The notes beneath the pieces were generated by a model. The model saw nothing but the letters and a program-made list of their open reading frames with translations, did no database searches and was not told the DNA's origin. 34,962 bases of DNA, taken from positions 1 to 34,962 of the forward strand of contig JBEBGV010000049.1 in assembly GCA_040081265.1 (NCBI GenBank), written 5' to 3'. This stretch comes from JBEBGV01 sp040081265. Its GTDB lineage: Bacteria; Acidobacteriota; Vicinamibacteria; Vicinamibacterales; UBA2999. Below, one piece after another: positions 26,447 through 34,769 of this stretch. A program made the position numbers and the translations under genes. The first letter of the stretch is position 1; every line of letters starts with the position of its first letter.

Positions 26447-27610
26447 GTGTCAACTCCGGCTTTCCGGTTCGTCCTCACCGCCACAGACGGCCCGGCCCGC
26501 CGGGGTGAACTGCACACCCCGCACGGGGTCATCCAGACCCCGGCGTTCATGCCGGTCGGTACCCAGGGCACCGTCAAGGCGCTGCGCCATGACGACCTCG
26601 AGGCGCTCGGTGCCGAGATCATCCTCGGCAACACCTATCACCTGTATCTGCGGCCGGGGCACCAGCGCATCGCCGCGCTCGGGGGGCTGCACCAGTTCAT
26701 CGGCTGGACGCGTCCATTGCTGACCGACAGTGGTGGGTACCAGGTGTTCAGCCTGGCCGACCGCCGCGTCATCTCCGAGGAGGGCGCTGCGTTCCAGTCG
26801 CATCTCGACGGATCACGCCACCTTCTGACGCCGGAGTCGGCGGTGGATATACAGGCCCACCTCGGCGCAGACATCGCCATGGCCTTTGACGAGTGCCTGG
26901 CCTATCCGGCGAGCCAGGACGCGGCGGCTGAGTCGATGCGCCGCTCGGTTCGATGGGCGGCGCGCTGCCGCAGCCGTTTCGAGCAGGTGCGAGGTGGAGA
27001 TGCCGCAGGTGTGGTGGTGACCAACCCCGGACAGGCCCTTTTTGGCATCGTGCAGGGCGGGGTCTATCAGGACCTTCGGGACGAAAGCGCTGCGCGCACA
27101 GTGGAACTCGGGTTCGAGGGGTATGCCCTTGGCGGGCTGAGCGTCGGGGAACCGAACGAGGTGATGTACGCGGTGACGGAAGCAACGACCCGCCATCTGC
27201 CGGTTGGCCAGCCCCGTTACCTGATGGGAACGGGCACGCCGGAGGATCTCGTGGAGTCGGTTGCCCGGGGCATCGACATGTTCGACTGCGTCATGCCCAC
27301 GCGCCACGCACGGAACGGTCAGCTCTTCACCAGCCAGGGGCGGGTGAACATCAAGAACGCCCGGCACGCTGATGATGCGGGCCCCCTCGATCCGGCGTGT
27401 CGGTGCTTTACCTGCCGACGTCACTCACGTGCGTACCTGAGGCACCTCTACATGGCTGGCGAGATGACCGCGAGTGCCCTTAACACGTTGCATAATCTGA
27501 CCTTCTACCTTGACACGATGCGGAGGATCAGAGACGCTATAGCGTTTCGGACGTTTGAATCTTTCCGGCAGGCGTTTGTCCGCTCGGCCTCTGCCCCCTC
27601 GTGCGATTGA
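26447..27610 (+). CDS. tgt: tRNA-guanine transglycosylase (bacterial type)
   Basis: Tgt swaps guanine 34 for preQ1 in tRNAs that read NAY codons, a step of queuosine synthesis. The 387-residue protein has the general base D94 (TDSGGYQVFS) and nucleophile D280 (FDCVMPTR). The zinc ligands are C318, C320, C323 and H349 in the spacing of the E. coli enzyme. GTG 26447 gives the normal N-terminus STPAFRFVLTATDGPARRG; GTG 26429 would add six residues but nearly touches the divergent ddl start. Tgt before yajC-secD-secF is a widely conserved gene order. Its stop overlaps the yajC ATG. Confidence 0.96.
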   Translation: MSTPAFRFVLTATDGPARRGELHTPHGVIQTPAFMPVGTQGTVKALRHDDLEALGAEIILGNTYHLYLRPGHQRIAALGGLHQFIGWTRPLLTDSGGYQVFSLADRRVISEEGAAFQSHLDGSRHLLTPESAVDIQAHLGADIAMAFDECLAYPASQDAAAESMRRSVRWAARCRSRFEQVRGGDAAGVVVTNPGQALFGIVQGGVYQDLRDESAARTVELGFEGYALGGLSVGEPNEVMYAVTEATTRHLPVGQPRYLMGTGTPEDLVESVARGIDMFDCVMPTRHARNGQLFTSQGRVNIKNARHADDAGPLDPACRCFTCRRHSRAYLRHLYMAGEMTASALNTLHNLTFYLDTMRRIRDAIAFRTFESFRQAFVRSASAPSCD

Positions 27611-27978
27611 TGACCGTATCCACACTGAAAACCGCAGTCTCCTGGCTTGGTGGTGACGGGATTATCGCCATGGCGGCGCCCGCCCAGGGTGCACCCAGCA
27701 TCTGGGTGCAGTTGCTGCCGTTCGCCATCGTTCTCGGAATCTTCTACTTCGTCATCCTGATGCCCATGCGGAAGCGCCAGCAGAAGGTGCAGGCGTTTCT
27801 CGGGGCCCTCAAGGTGGGCGACAACGTCGTGACGACGGGCGGGATCTATGGATCCATCACGCGCCTGAGCGACGACTCGGTCCAACTGCAGATTGCAGAA
27901 CGCGTTCGCGTCGAAATTTCACGCAACGCCATCGTCGGTTACCAGGGCCAGGAACCGGTGACTTCGGAGAAGGCATGA
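27610..27978 (+). CDS. yajC: Preprotein translocase accessory subunit YajC
   Basis: YajC is a small inner-membrane protein that associates with SecDF and the SecYEG channel. The 122-residue product has one membrane span (about 37-55, LLPFAIVLGIFYFVILMPM). The typical cytosolic RKRQQKVQAFLGALKVGDNVVTTGG and an SH3-like tail follow. ATG 27610 overlaps the tgt stop (TGATG-type junction); an in-frame GTG at 27601 is a less likely start. The stop overlaps the secD start as ATGA. Confidence 0.95.
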   Translation: MTVSTLKTAVSWLGGDGIIAMAAPAQGAPSIWVQLLPFAIVLGIFYFVILMPMRKRQQKVQAFLGALKVGDNVVTTGGIYGSITRLSDDSVQLQIAERVRVEISRNAIVGYQGQEPVTSEKA

Positions 27979-29573
27979 ACAAGAACATCCGCTGGAAAGT
28001 GCTGACGAGCGTCGCGGTGCTCCTGATCTTCGGGATTGTGGGGATCTACCCGCTGATCGCCGGTCGTCTGGGCATTCCGACGCCGGCCGTACTCATGGAG
28101 AAGCAGCTCAAGCTGGGGCTGGATCTCAAGGGCGGCGTGCACCTGGTCCTCCGTGTGAAGACCGACGATGCCCTCCGCGTGGAAACCGAGTCCGAGATGG
28201 AGCGGGTGCGTGAAGCCCTGAGGACCGCCAACATCCCGGTGACGTCCATCACGGCCCCCTCGCCCACCGAATTCCGCATTGAAGGCGCGACCGGGCAGGA
28301 CGCGGCGATCCGGCAGGCGACGACGGATGCGCTGACGAACTTTGATCGCAATCCGGGTGCGAATGGTTCCTACACATTCACCATGAAACCGAACGTGGCC
28401 TCTACGCTGCGGGAGGAATCGGTTGAGCAGGCCCGGCAAACCATTGAGCGTCGGGTCAACGAACTCGGTGTCGCCGAACCGAGCATTTCGCGGCAGGGCG
28501 ATGCCGGCGACCAGATTCAGGTGCAATTGCCCGGTGTCAGCGACGTGACTCGTGCCAAAGGGGTCATCCAGTCAACCGGCCTTCTCGAGCTGAAGATCGT
28601 CGAGAACGGGCCCTTCGGCACGCGCGAAGAGATGCTGGTGAACGGGCAAGTACCCGAAGGCATGGAAGTGCTGCCTGGCGTCTCCGACACGCAGGGTGCC
28701 GCGGGAACCACCGTGTACTACCTGGTGCGCAGGGCGGCGGCGGTGCGTGGCACCGACCTTCGCATCGCCCGGCCCTCGATGGACGAGAACAACCAGCCGG
28801 CGGTGAGCTTTACGTTGACGCCGGACGGGTCGCGCAAGTTCGCTACCGTGACCGAGCAGAACATCGGGCGCTTCCTGGCGATCATCGTTGACGGCAGGGT
28901 CCAGTCGGCGCCCCGCATCGAATCCCGGATTACGACCGACGGGCGCATTTCCGGCAGCTTCACCCAGGAGGAAGTGCAGAACCTTGCGTTGATCCTGCGT
29001 TCGGGTGCCCTGCCGGCATCGATGGACTATCTGCAGGAGCAGGTGATCGGGCCGACCCTGGGGGCCGACTCGATTCGCTCCGGCGTCACGGCGTCCGTGG
29101 TGGGGCTGGTGCTCATCATGGTGTTCATGCTGATTTACTACAAGTTGTCGGGTGTGAACGCGATCGTGGCGCTGCTCTTCAATCTCATCATCCTGCTCGG
29201 CCTGATGGCGTACATCGGAGCGGTCATGACGCTGCCGGGCATTGCCGGATTCGTGCTGACGATGGGTATTGGCGTCGATTCGAACGTGCTGATCTTCGAG
29301 CGCATCAAGGAAGAACTGGCCGCCCAACGCGGGGTCCGGGCGGCGGTCAACGCCGGATTCAGTCGGGTGTTCCTGACCCTGCTGGACACCCACGTGGCCG
29401 CGTTGATTTCGGCCTTGTTCCTGATTCAGTTCGGCACCGGCCCGATTCGCGGATTCGCCTACACGCTGATCATCGGTCTGGCGTCGAACCTGTTCACCTC
29501 CACCTTCGTGTCCAAGACGATCTTCGAGCTCGTTTTGGGCCGACGGCAGCAGGTGGCGACCCTTTCGATCTAG
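27975..29573 (+). CDS. secD: Protein translocase subunit SecD
   Basis: SecD and SecF use the proton-motive force to complete protein export at the periplasmic face. The 532-residue protein has a first membrane helix at about 8-30, a large periplasmic P1 head (LGLDLKGGVHLVL at its base) and five further helices from about 375. The motif GIGVDSNVLIFERIKEEL near D435 is the conserved SecD signature in helix 4. Its ATG overlaps the yajC TGA and is preceded by GGAGAAGG. The gap to secF is only 11 bp. Confidence 0.97.
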   Translation: MNKNIRWKVLTSVAVLLIFGIVGIYPLIAGRLGIPTPAVLMEKQLKLGLDLKGGVHLVLRVKTDDALRVETESEMERVREALRTANIPVTSITAPSPTEFRIEGATGQDAAIRQATTDALTNFDRNPGANGSYTFTMKPNVASTLREESVEQARQTIERRVNELGVAEPSISRQGDAGDQIQVQLPGVSDVTRAKGVIQSTGLLELKIVENGPFGTREEMLVNGQVPEGMEVLPGVSDTQGAAGTTVYYLVRRAAAVRGTDLRIARPSMDENNQPAVSFTLTPDGSRKFATVTEQNIGRFLAIIVDGRVQSAPRIESRITTDGRISGSFTQEEVQNLALILRSGALPASMDYLQEQVIGPTLGADSIRSGVTASVVGLVLIMVFMLIYYKLSGVNAIVALLFNLIILLGLMAYIGAVMTLPGIAGFVLTMGIGVDSNVLIFERIKEELAAQRGVRAAVNAGFSRVFLTLLDTHVAALISALFLIQFGTGPIRGFAYTLIIGLASNLFTSTFVSKTIFELVLGRRQQVATLSI

Positions 29574-29584
29574 TGGGATAGCAG

Positions 29585-30583
29585 ATGCAAATTTTCCATA
29601 ACGCCAACTTCGACTTCCTCCGCTGGCGCTGGCATGCCGTGGCCCTGTCCTGGGTCGTGATTCTGGCCGGGGCCGGCGTCATGTTCACAAAGGGCATCCC
29701 GCGAGGCATCGAGTTTGCCGGCGGCACTGCGGTCATTGCTCAGTTCGACCAGACGGCGCCGGTCGACCGCGTGCGAGAGGCGCTCAACCAGAACTATCCG
29801 GGCGGTGGCGAGAACGCGATCGTCCAGACCTACGGGGATCCGGCGTTGCGCCAGGTGATGGTGCGGGTGCCAGAGGTGGGAGCCGAGCAGGGAGGTTCAC
29901 TGGCGGCGACGGCACAATCGGTGGAGCAGGCTCTTCAGAAGGGCGGTCTCGGCAACTTCAGAGTCGTCGGCACGGAGATCGTCGGACCGGCGGTGGGGCA
30001 GGAGCTGACGAGTAAAGGGACCTCCGCGATGGTCCTGTCTCTGGTCGGGATCCTGGCCTACATTGCCTTTCGCTTTCAGTTTTCCTTTGCCGTAGGCGCG
30101 GTCATCGCGACCATTCACGACCTGCTGGTGACGCTGGCCTTCCTGGCGTTCTTCCAGTACGACATCACCCTGAACGTCATCGCCGCCATCCTGACGGTGA
30201 CCGGCTATTCCACCAACGACACCATCGTGATCTTCGACCGGGTCCGCGAGAACATGCGGTCCATGCGGCGTGAACCGTCGAACACCGTCATCAATCGCGC
30301 CATCAACCAGACGCTCGGCCGCACCGTGCTGACGGCAGGGACGACGCTCCTGTCGGCGATTGCCCTGTTCCTGTTCGGCGGTGAAGTGCTGCGTGGCTTC
30401 GCCTTCACGATGATCGTCGGCGTTGTGACTGGCACCTACTCCAGCGTCTTCGTGGCGGCGGCGGTGGTGACGTTCTGGGGCGGGCAGAAGGCGGCGGCGT
30501 CAGCCGACGCGGCCCCGGCGTCTGCCGGAACCAGCGAGGCGGCCCGGCGCGCGAAGGCCCCCCGCAAGGTCAAGGCCTCGTAG
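29585..30583 (+). CDS. secF: Protein translocase subunit SecF
   Basis: Partner of SecD in the inner membrane. The 332-residue protein shows the first helix (VALSWVVILAGAGVMF), then GIEFAGGTAV at the base of the periplasmic loop and five more helices. The proton-path motif GYSTNDTIVIFDRVREN includes D212. The last 35 residues are an Ala/Lys/Arg-rich cytosolic tail (AARRAKAPRKVKAS end), longer than in E. coli SecF and probably disordered. secD and secF are separate genes here, not fused. Confidence 0.97.
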   Translation: MQIFHNANFDFLRWRWHAVALSWVVILAGAGVMFTKGIPRGIEFAGGTAVIAQFDQTAPVDRVREALNQNYPGGGENAIVQTYGDPALRQVMVRVPEVGAEQGGSLAATAQSVEQALQKGGLGNFRVVGTEIVGPAVGQELTSKGTSAMVLSLVGILAYIAFRFQFSFAVGAVIATIHDLLVTLAFLAFFQYDITLNVIAAILTVTGYSTNDTIVIFDRVRENMRSMRREPSNTVINRAINQTLGRTVLTAGTTLLSAIALFLFGGEVLRGFAFTMIVGVVTGTYSSVFVAAAVVTFWGGQKAAASADAAPASAGTSEAARRAKAPRKVKAS

Positions 30584-30608
30584 TCACCGCTTCGACGACC
30601 CGATCCGA

Positions 30609-31406
30609 GTGACCCTGCTTGTTTCAGCGCTCCTTGGAATCCTCCAGGGCCTTACTGAATTCCTTCCGGTTTCGTCGACGGCGCATCTCCTGATCGCCGG
30701 GCATGCGCTGGGATTCGATGACCCGGCGTTCACGGTCATGATTCAGCTGGGCTCGATCCTGGCGGTTGTGTGGCTGTATCGGGAGAAGCTCATACGGGTG
30801 GTTCGCGGGCTGCCGTCAGAGCCCGAGGCGCAGCGGTTCGCGCTGATGCTCCTGGTGGCGTTCATACCGGCTGTTGTGGCCGGAGCGTTCCTGTCGGACT
30901 TCATTACCGGCGTGTTGTATGAGAGTCCGCGGGTCATCGCAACGGCGTTTGTGGTCGGTGGGGTGGTGATGCTGCTGGTTGAGCGGTTCCGTCCGGCCCC
31001 GCAGGTGAGCCGCGCCGACGCGACACCGTTCCCGAAGGCTCTCGGTATCGGCATGTGCCAGACGCTGGCGCTGGTGCCCGGAGTCTCGCGGTCGGGTGCA
31101 ACCATTATCGGCGGGCTGCTGATGGGACTGGAACGGCCGGCGGCGGCCGAGTTCTCCTTCTTCCTGGCGATTCCGACGATGAGCGCCGCGTTTGCGAAGA
31201 GCCTGTTTGAACTACGAGGGCAACTGCCCAGCGAACGGCTTCTGGAGATCAGCGTGGGCTTTGTCTTCGCGTTCCTGGCCTCGCTGGCCGTGATTCGGCC
31301 GTTCATGCGCTTTGTCGGGAAGTCGGGATTTGCGCCGTTCGCGTGGTACCGGATCGCGGCCGGCCTGCTGCTGTTCGTGGCGCTGGCGGCTGGGTGGCTG
31401 CAATGA
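30609..31406 (+). CDS. uppP: Undecaprenyl-diphosphate phosphatase
   Basis: UppP (BacA) removes a phosphate from undecaprenyl diphosphate at the membrane, recycling the lipid carrier for peptidoglycan and surface glycan. The 265-residue, multi-helix protein has both catalytic signatures: GLTEFLPVSSTAHL with E17 and S22/S23, and PGVSRSGATIIGG with R161. The GTG start lies 25 bp after the secF stop, and the end overlaps the DUF502 gene (ATGA). Loss of bacitracin sensitivity is the classic effect of extra copies. Confidence 0.96.
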   Translation: MTLLVSALLGILQGLTEFLPVSSTAHLLIAGHALGFDDPAFTVMIQLGSILAVVWLYREKLIRVVRGLPSEPEAQRFALMLLVAFIPAVVAGAFLSDFITGVLYESPRVIATAFVVGGVVMLLVERFRPAPQVSRADATPFPKALGIGMCQTLALVPGVSRSGATIIGGLLMGLERPAAAEFSFFLAIPTMSAAFAKSLFELRGQLPSERLLEISVGFVFAFLASLAVIRPFMRFVGKSGFAPFAWYRIAAGLLLFVALAAGWLQ

Positions 31407-32002
31407 TGGCGTGGCTCCGGCGAAGCTTTATTGCCGGTTTCTTCGTGACCGTGCCACTCATCATCAGCGTTGCCGCGCTGGTGTGGATCTTCGGTATCAT
31501 TGACAGTTTCACGGCGCCGCTGGCTTCACGGGTGCTGGGCCGGACGATTCCAGGACTGGGCATCGTCGGGACGCTGCTCTTCGTGCTGGCGGTGGGGGTG
31601 GTTGCCACCAACGTGATTGGTCGGAGGATCCTCTCCCGCGCCGAAGGATGGCTGACGCGGGTGCCGGTCTTCCGGACCGTGTATTCGCCGGTCAAGCAGC
31701 TCGTCGCCGCGTTTTCGCCGGACAACGAGTACGGGTTCAAGCGGGTGGTCATGGTCCAGGGCCGCGATGGAGGCTGGATCATGGGGTTCCTGACGAAGGA
31801 GTTCACCGTCGATCGTGGGACGGGCCCTGAAGAGGTGGTTGCCGTGTACGTGCCGACCAACCATCTCTATCTGGGTGACATCGAGGTTTACGCACGGGAC
31901 CAGGCGTACTACCCGGACCTCACGGTGGAAGAGGGTGTCCGGATTTTTCTGACGGGCGGCATGTCGCTGCCGGGCGCCATCAAGCAGGTGGGTCGGCCAT
32001 GA
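31403..32002 (+). CDS. DUF502-family membrane protein
   Basis: The 199-residue product has two N-terminal membrane segments (about 7-33, FIAGFFVTVPLIISVAALVWIFG; about 50-70, GIVGTLLFVLAVGVVATNVIG). A soluble domain follows with the DUF502 signatures PVFRTVYSPVKQL, GWIMGFLTKEF and VYVPTNHLYLGDI. The family's role is unknown; members are found beside envelope genes in many phyla. ATG 31403 overlaps the uppP stop, and the end overlaps the hppA start, so it looks coupled to both. Confidence 0.88.
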   Translation: MMAWLRRSFIAGFFVTVPLIISVAALVWIFGIIDSFTAPLASRVLGRTIPGLGIVGTLLFVLAVGVVATNVIGRRILSRAEGWLTRVPVFRTVYSPVKQLVAAFSPDNEYGFKRVVMVQGRDGGWIMGFLTKEFTVDRGTGPEEVVAVYVPTNHLYLGDIEVYARDQAYYPDLTVEEGVRIFLTGGMSLPGAIKQVGRP

Positions 32003-34521
32003 ATGAGGAGATGAACGTGATGACCGGGTCATTGAGGAGAGTCGGCTGCGCGCTGGCGGTGATGTTCGTCCTGCTGGGTGCTCTGCTTGCAACCCCGTCG
32101 CAGGTGGCGGCGCAGCAGCCCGAACCGGGTGTCGCGGCGCCGGCGGCAGAAGCCGGTGCACCGGAGCGCCGTGGCGGCGAGGTGGACATCGTCCTGCCGG
32201 ACCTCGAATCGGTCACGGTCGGCGGCTATAACGGCCGCATGCTGCTGATGAGCGGACTGGTGGTGTCAGCGGCGGGCATCCTGTTCGGTCTCTTCTTCCT
32301 CAACCAGCTCAAGAACCTGCCGGTCCACCGGTCGATGCGCGAGATTTCTGAGCTGATCTACGAAACCTGCAAGACCTACCTGATCACGCAGGGCAAGTTC
32401 ATCGCCATCCTCGAGATCTTCATCGCCGCGGTCATCGTTCTGTACTTCGGCTTTCTGACCGGCCAGTCGGCGTTTCGCGTGGGCATCATCCTGCTGTTCA
32501 GCGTGATCGGCATCCTTGGCAGCTACAGCGTGGCGTGGTTCGGCATCCGGGTGAACACCTACGCCAACTCGCGGACGGCGTTTGCCAGCCTCCAGGGCAA
32601 GCCCTACCCGGTCTATGCCATTCCGCTCAAGGCCGGGATGAGCATCGGCATGCTGCTCATCAGCGTCGAGCTGCTGATCATGCTCGCGATCCTGCTGTTC
32701 ATCCCCCGTGACTACGCGGGCCCGTGCTTCATCGGCTTCGCCATCGGCGAGTCGCTGGGCGCCGCGGCGCTGCGCATTGCCGGCGGCATCTTCACCAAAA
32801 TCGCCGATATCGGCTCTGACCTGATGAAGATCGTCTTCAACATCAAGGAAGACGATGCGCGCAACCCCGGCGTCATCGCCGACTGCACCGGCGACAACGC
32901 CGGCGACTCGGTCGGCCCGAGCGCCGACGGCTTCGAGACCTATGGCGTCACCGGCGTGGCGCTGATCACGTTCATCGTGCTGGCGGTGCCGCAGGAAGCC
33001 ATCCAGGTCCAGCTGCTGGTCTGGATTTTCGTCATGCGCATCATGATGGTCATCGCCAGCGCCGGGTCGTACCTGCTCAACGAAGCGATGGCCAAGGCGC
33101 GCTACGGCAACGCCACGAAAATGAACTTCGAGGCGCCGCTGACCTCGCTGGTCTGGCTGACCTCGCTCGTGTCCGTCGTCGCCACCTACGTTGTGTCCTA
33201 CCTGCTGATTCCCGAACTGGGTGACGGGTCGCTCTGGTGGAAGCTCTCGACGATCATCACCTGCGGCACGCTGGCGGGCGCGATCATCCCCGAGCTGGTG
33301 AAGGTCTTTACGTCGACCGAGTCCAGCCACGTGAAGGAAGTCGTGATTTCCTCGCGCGAAGGTGGTCCGTCGCTCAACATCCTGTCCGGCCTCGTGGCCG
33401 GAAATTTCAGCGGCTACTGGATCGGGTTGAGCATCGTGGCGCTGATGAGCATCGCGTATCTGGTCGCCGCGACCAGCCCGGCGATGTCGGATCCGGGCTT
33501 CATGCTGGCGCCCGCGGTGTTCGCGTTCGGTCTGGTGGCGTTTGGATTCCTCGGCATGGGTCCAGTGACCATTGCCGTCGACTCCTACGGTCCGGTGACC
33601 GATAACGCGCAGTCGGTGTTCGAGCTGTCGGTGATCGAGGGCATTCCCGGTATCCACCAGGAGCTGAAGAAGAACTACGGCCTCGACGTCGATTTCGGCA
33701 AGGCCAAGGACCTGCTCGAGGAGAACGACGGTGCGGGCAATACGTTCAAGGCCACGGCCAAGCCGGTGCTGATCGGCACCGCCGTCGTCGGTGCGACGAC
33801 GATGATCTTCTCGATCATCGTCGAGCTGACCGAGAAGCTGACGGTCAACGTCGACAAGCTCGGCCTGCTGCACCCCCCGTTTCTGCTCGGACTGGTGACC
33901 GGCGGCGCGGTGATCTACTGGTTCACCGGTGCCTCGATGCAGGCGGTGACAACGGGTGCGTACCGCGCGGTCGAGTTCATCAAGGCCAACATGAAGCTCG
34001 ACGACACTGTCACCAAGGCGTCGGTCGAGGACAGCAAGAAGGTCGTTGAAATCTGCACGCAGTACGCGCAGAAGGGGATGTTCAACATCTTCCTGACCGT
34101 GTTCTTCTCGACGCTGGCGTTTGCGTTCGTCGAGCCGTTCTTCTTCATCGGCTACCTGATCTCGATCGCGCTCTTCGGCCTCTATCAGGCGGTGTTCATG
34201 GCCAATGCGGGTGGCGCCTGGGACAACGCGAAGAAGATCGTCGAGACCGAGCTGAAGATGAAGAACACGCCCCTTCATGCGGCGACTGTCGTCGGCGATA
34301 CTGTGGGCGATCCCTTCAAGGACACCTCATCTGTTGCCCTGAACCCCGTGATCAAGTTCACGACACTGTTCGGCCTGCTGGCAGTTTCACTGGCGGTCCA
34401 GCTCGGCGAGGACGTCGGGACCAACGTCAACCACATCCTGGCGGCAGTGTTCTTCCTGATCTCTGTGGTCTTTGTGTACCGCTCGTTTTACGGGATGCGC
34501 ATCGGGTCGGGCTCGAACTGA
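31999..34521 (+). CDS. hppA: Membrane-bound ion-translocating pyrophosphatase (divergent type)
   Basis: This integral membrane enzyme hydrolyses pyrophosphate and pumps H+ or Na+. From ATG 31999 it has 840 residues. Recognisable motifs are DIGSDL (D270, D274) with EDDARNP, the acidic GDNAGDSVGPSADGFE, and the C-terminal AGGAWDNAKK...VVGDTVGDPFKDTS. Several positions depart from the usual DVGADL and DNVGDCAGMAADLFE forms. In GNTFKATAK, K584 sits where K+-independent members have Lys. A signal-peptide-like N-terminus (CALAVMFVLLGALLATPSQVAAQ) and Ala/Pro/Glu linker precede the core. ATG 32020 has a better Shine-Dalgarno (GAGGAG, 32005-32010), while 31999 overlaps the previous stop; which is used is uncertain. 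Ion specificity cannot be read. Confidence 0.93.
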   Translation: MNEEMNVMTGSLRRVGCALAVMFVLLGALLATPSQVAAQQPEPGVAAPAAEAGAPERRGGEVDIVLPDLESVTVGGYNGRMLLMSGLVVSAAGILFGLFFLNQLKNLPVHRSMREISELIYETCKTYLITQGKFIAILEIFIAAVIVLYFGFLTGQSAFRVGIILLFSVIGILGSYSVAWFGIRVNTYANSRTAFASLQGKPYPVYAIPLKAGMSIGMLLISVELLIMLAILLFIPRDYAGPCFIGFAIGESLGAAALRIAGGIFTKIADIGSDLMKIVFNIKEDDARNPGVIADCTGDNAGDSVGPSADGFETYGVTGVALITFIVLAVPQEAIQVQLLVWIFVMRIMMVIASAGSYLLNEAMAKARYGNATKMNFEAPLTSLVWLTSLVSVVATYVVSYLLIPELGDGSLWWKLSTIITCGTLAGAIIPELVKVFTSTESSHVKEVVISSREGGPSLNILSGLVAGNFSGYWIGLSIVALMSIAYLVAATSPAMSDPGFMLAPAVFAFGLVAFGFLGMGPVTIAVDSYGPVTDNAQSVFELSVIEGIPGIHQELKKNYGLDVDFGKAKDLLEENDGAGNTFKATAKPVLIGTAVVGATTMIFSIIVELTEKLTVNVDKLGLLHPPFLLGLVTGGAVIYWFTGASMQAVTTGAYRAVEFIKANMKLDDTVTKASVEDSKKVVEICTQYAQKGMFNIFLTVFFSTLAFAFVEPFFFIGYLISIALFGLYQAVFMANAGGAWDNAKKIVETELKMKNTPLHAATVVGDTVGDPFKDTSSVALNPVIKFTTLFGLLAVSLAVQLGEDVGTNVNHILAAVFFLISVVFVYRSFYGMRIGSGSN

Positions 34522-34582
34522 TCCGCGCTTTTGTCGGATTTGTCGCAGCCCGTTTCCGGTGGGGCAATATTCCCTTGGTCAG

Positions 34583-34612
34583 GGGCATTCGAACCGAAGT
34601 AGAATGCCCGTC
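34583..34612 (+). terminator. Candidate terminator after hppA
   Basis: Perfect 8-bp arms GGGCATTC (34583-34590) and GAATGCCC (34602-34609) flank an 11-nt loop. Only a short T-run (GTCTTT) follows, so termination may be partial. It lies 61 bp after the hppA stop. Confidence 0.5.
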
Positions 34613-34674
34613 TTTGCCCGGGCCCGATGGGAGCACTTTGGGGAAAGTGGTGTCTAAGCTGTCGTCGGGGATTC

Positions 34675-34710
34675 AGGCCCCCGGGATCGTTGACACTACT
34701 TTTGGGGCCT
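34675..34710. repeat. Inverted repeat bracketing the -35 of the TonB-like gene
   Basis: Perfect 7-bp arms AGGCCCC (34675-34681) and GGGGCCT (34704-34710) are separated by 22 bp and bracket TTGACA. The right arm lies between the -35 and -10. The placement suits a repressor operator, but no regulator is known and chance occurrence in GC-rich DNA is possible. Confidence 0.45.
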
Positions 34711-34719
34711 AGCTATAAT
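34690..34719 (+). promoter_or_regulatory. Perfect-consensus sigma-70 promoter of the TonB-like gene
   Basis: TTGACA (34690-34695) and TATAAT (34714-34719) match the consensus at all twelve positions, with an 18-bp spacer. Transcription should begin near 34726. The -10 and early leader can form a small stem, TCGGCC (34719-34724) with GGCCGA (34732-34737). A very strong ribosome binding site follows at 34753-34761, so high expression is expected unless repressed. Confidence 0.9.
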
Positions 34720-34769
34720 CGGCCGCCTTTGGGCCGACCGAATCACGTTCTCGAGGAGGAGTAAGACCG

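Noticed and set aside
32266..34278. 670-codon minus-strand open frame rich in Asp, His, Arg and Gln
   Set aside because: Its composition is the complement of the hppA membrane helices; no domain is visible.
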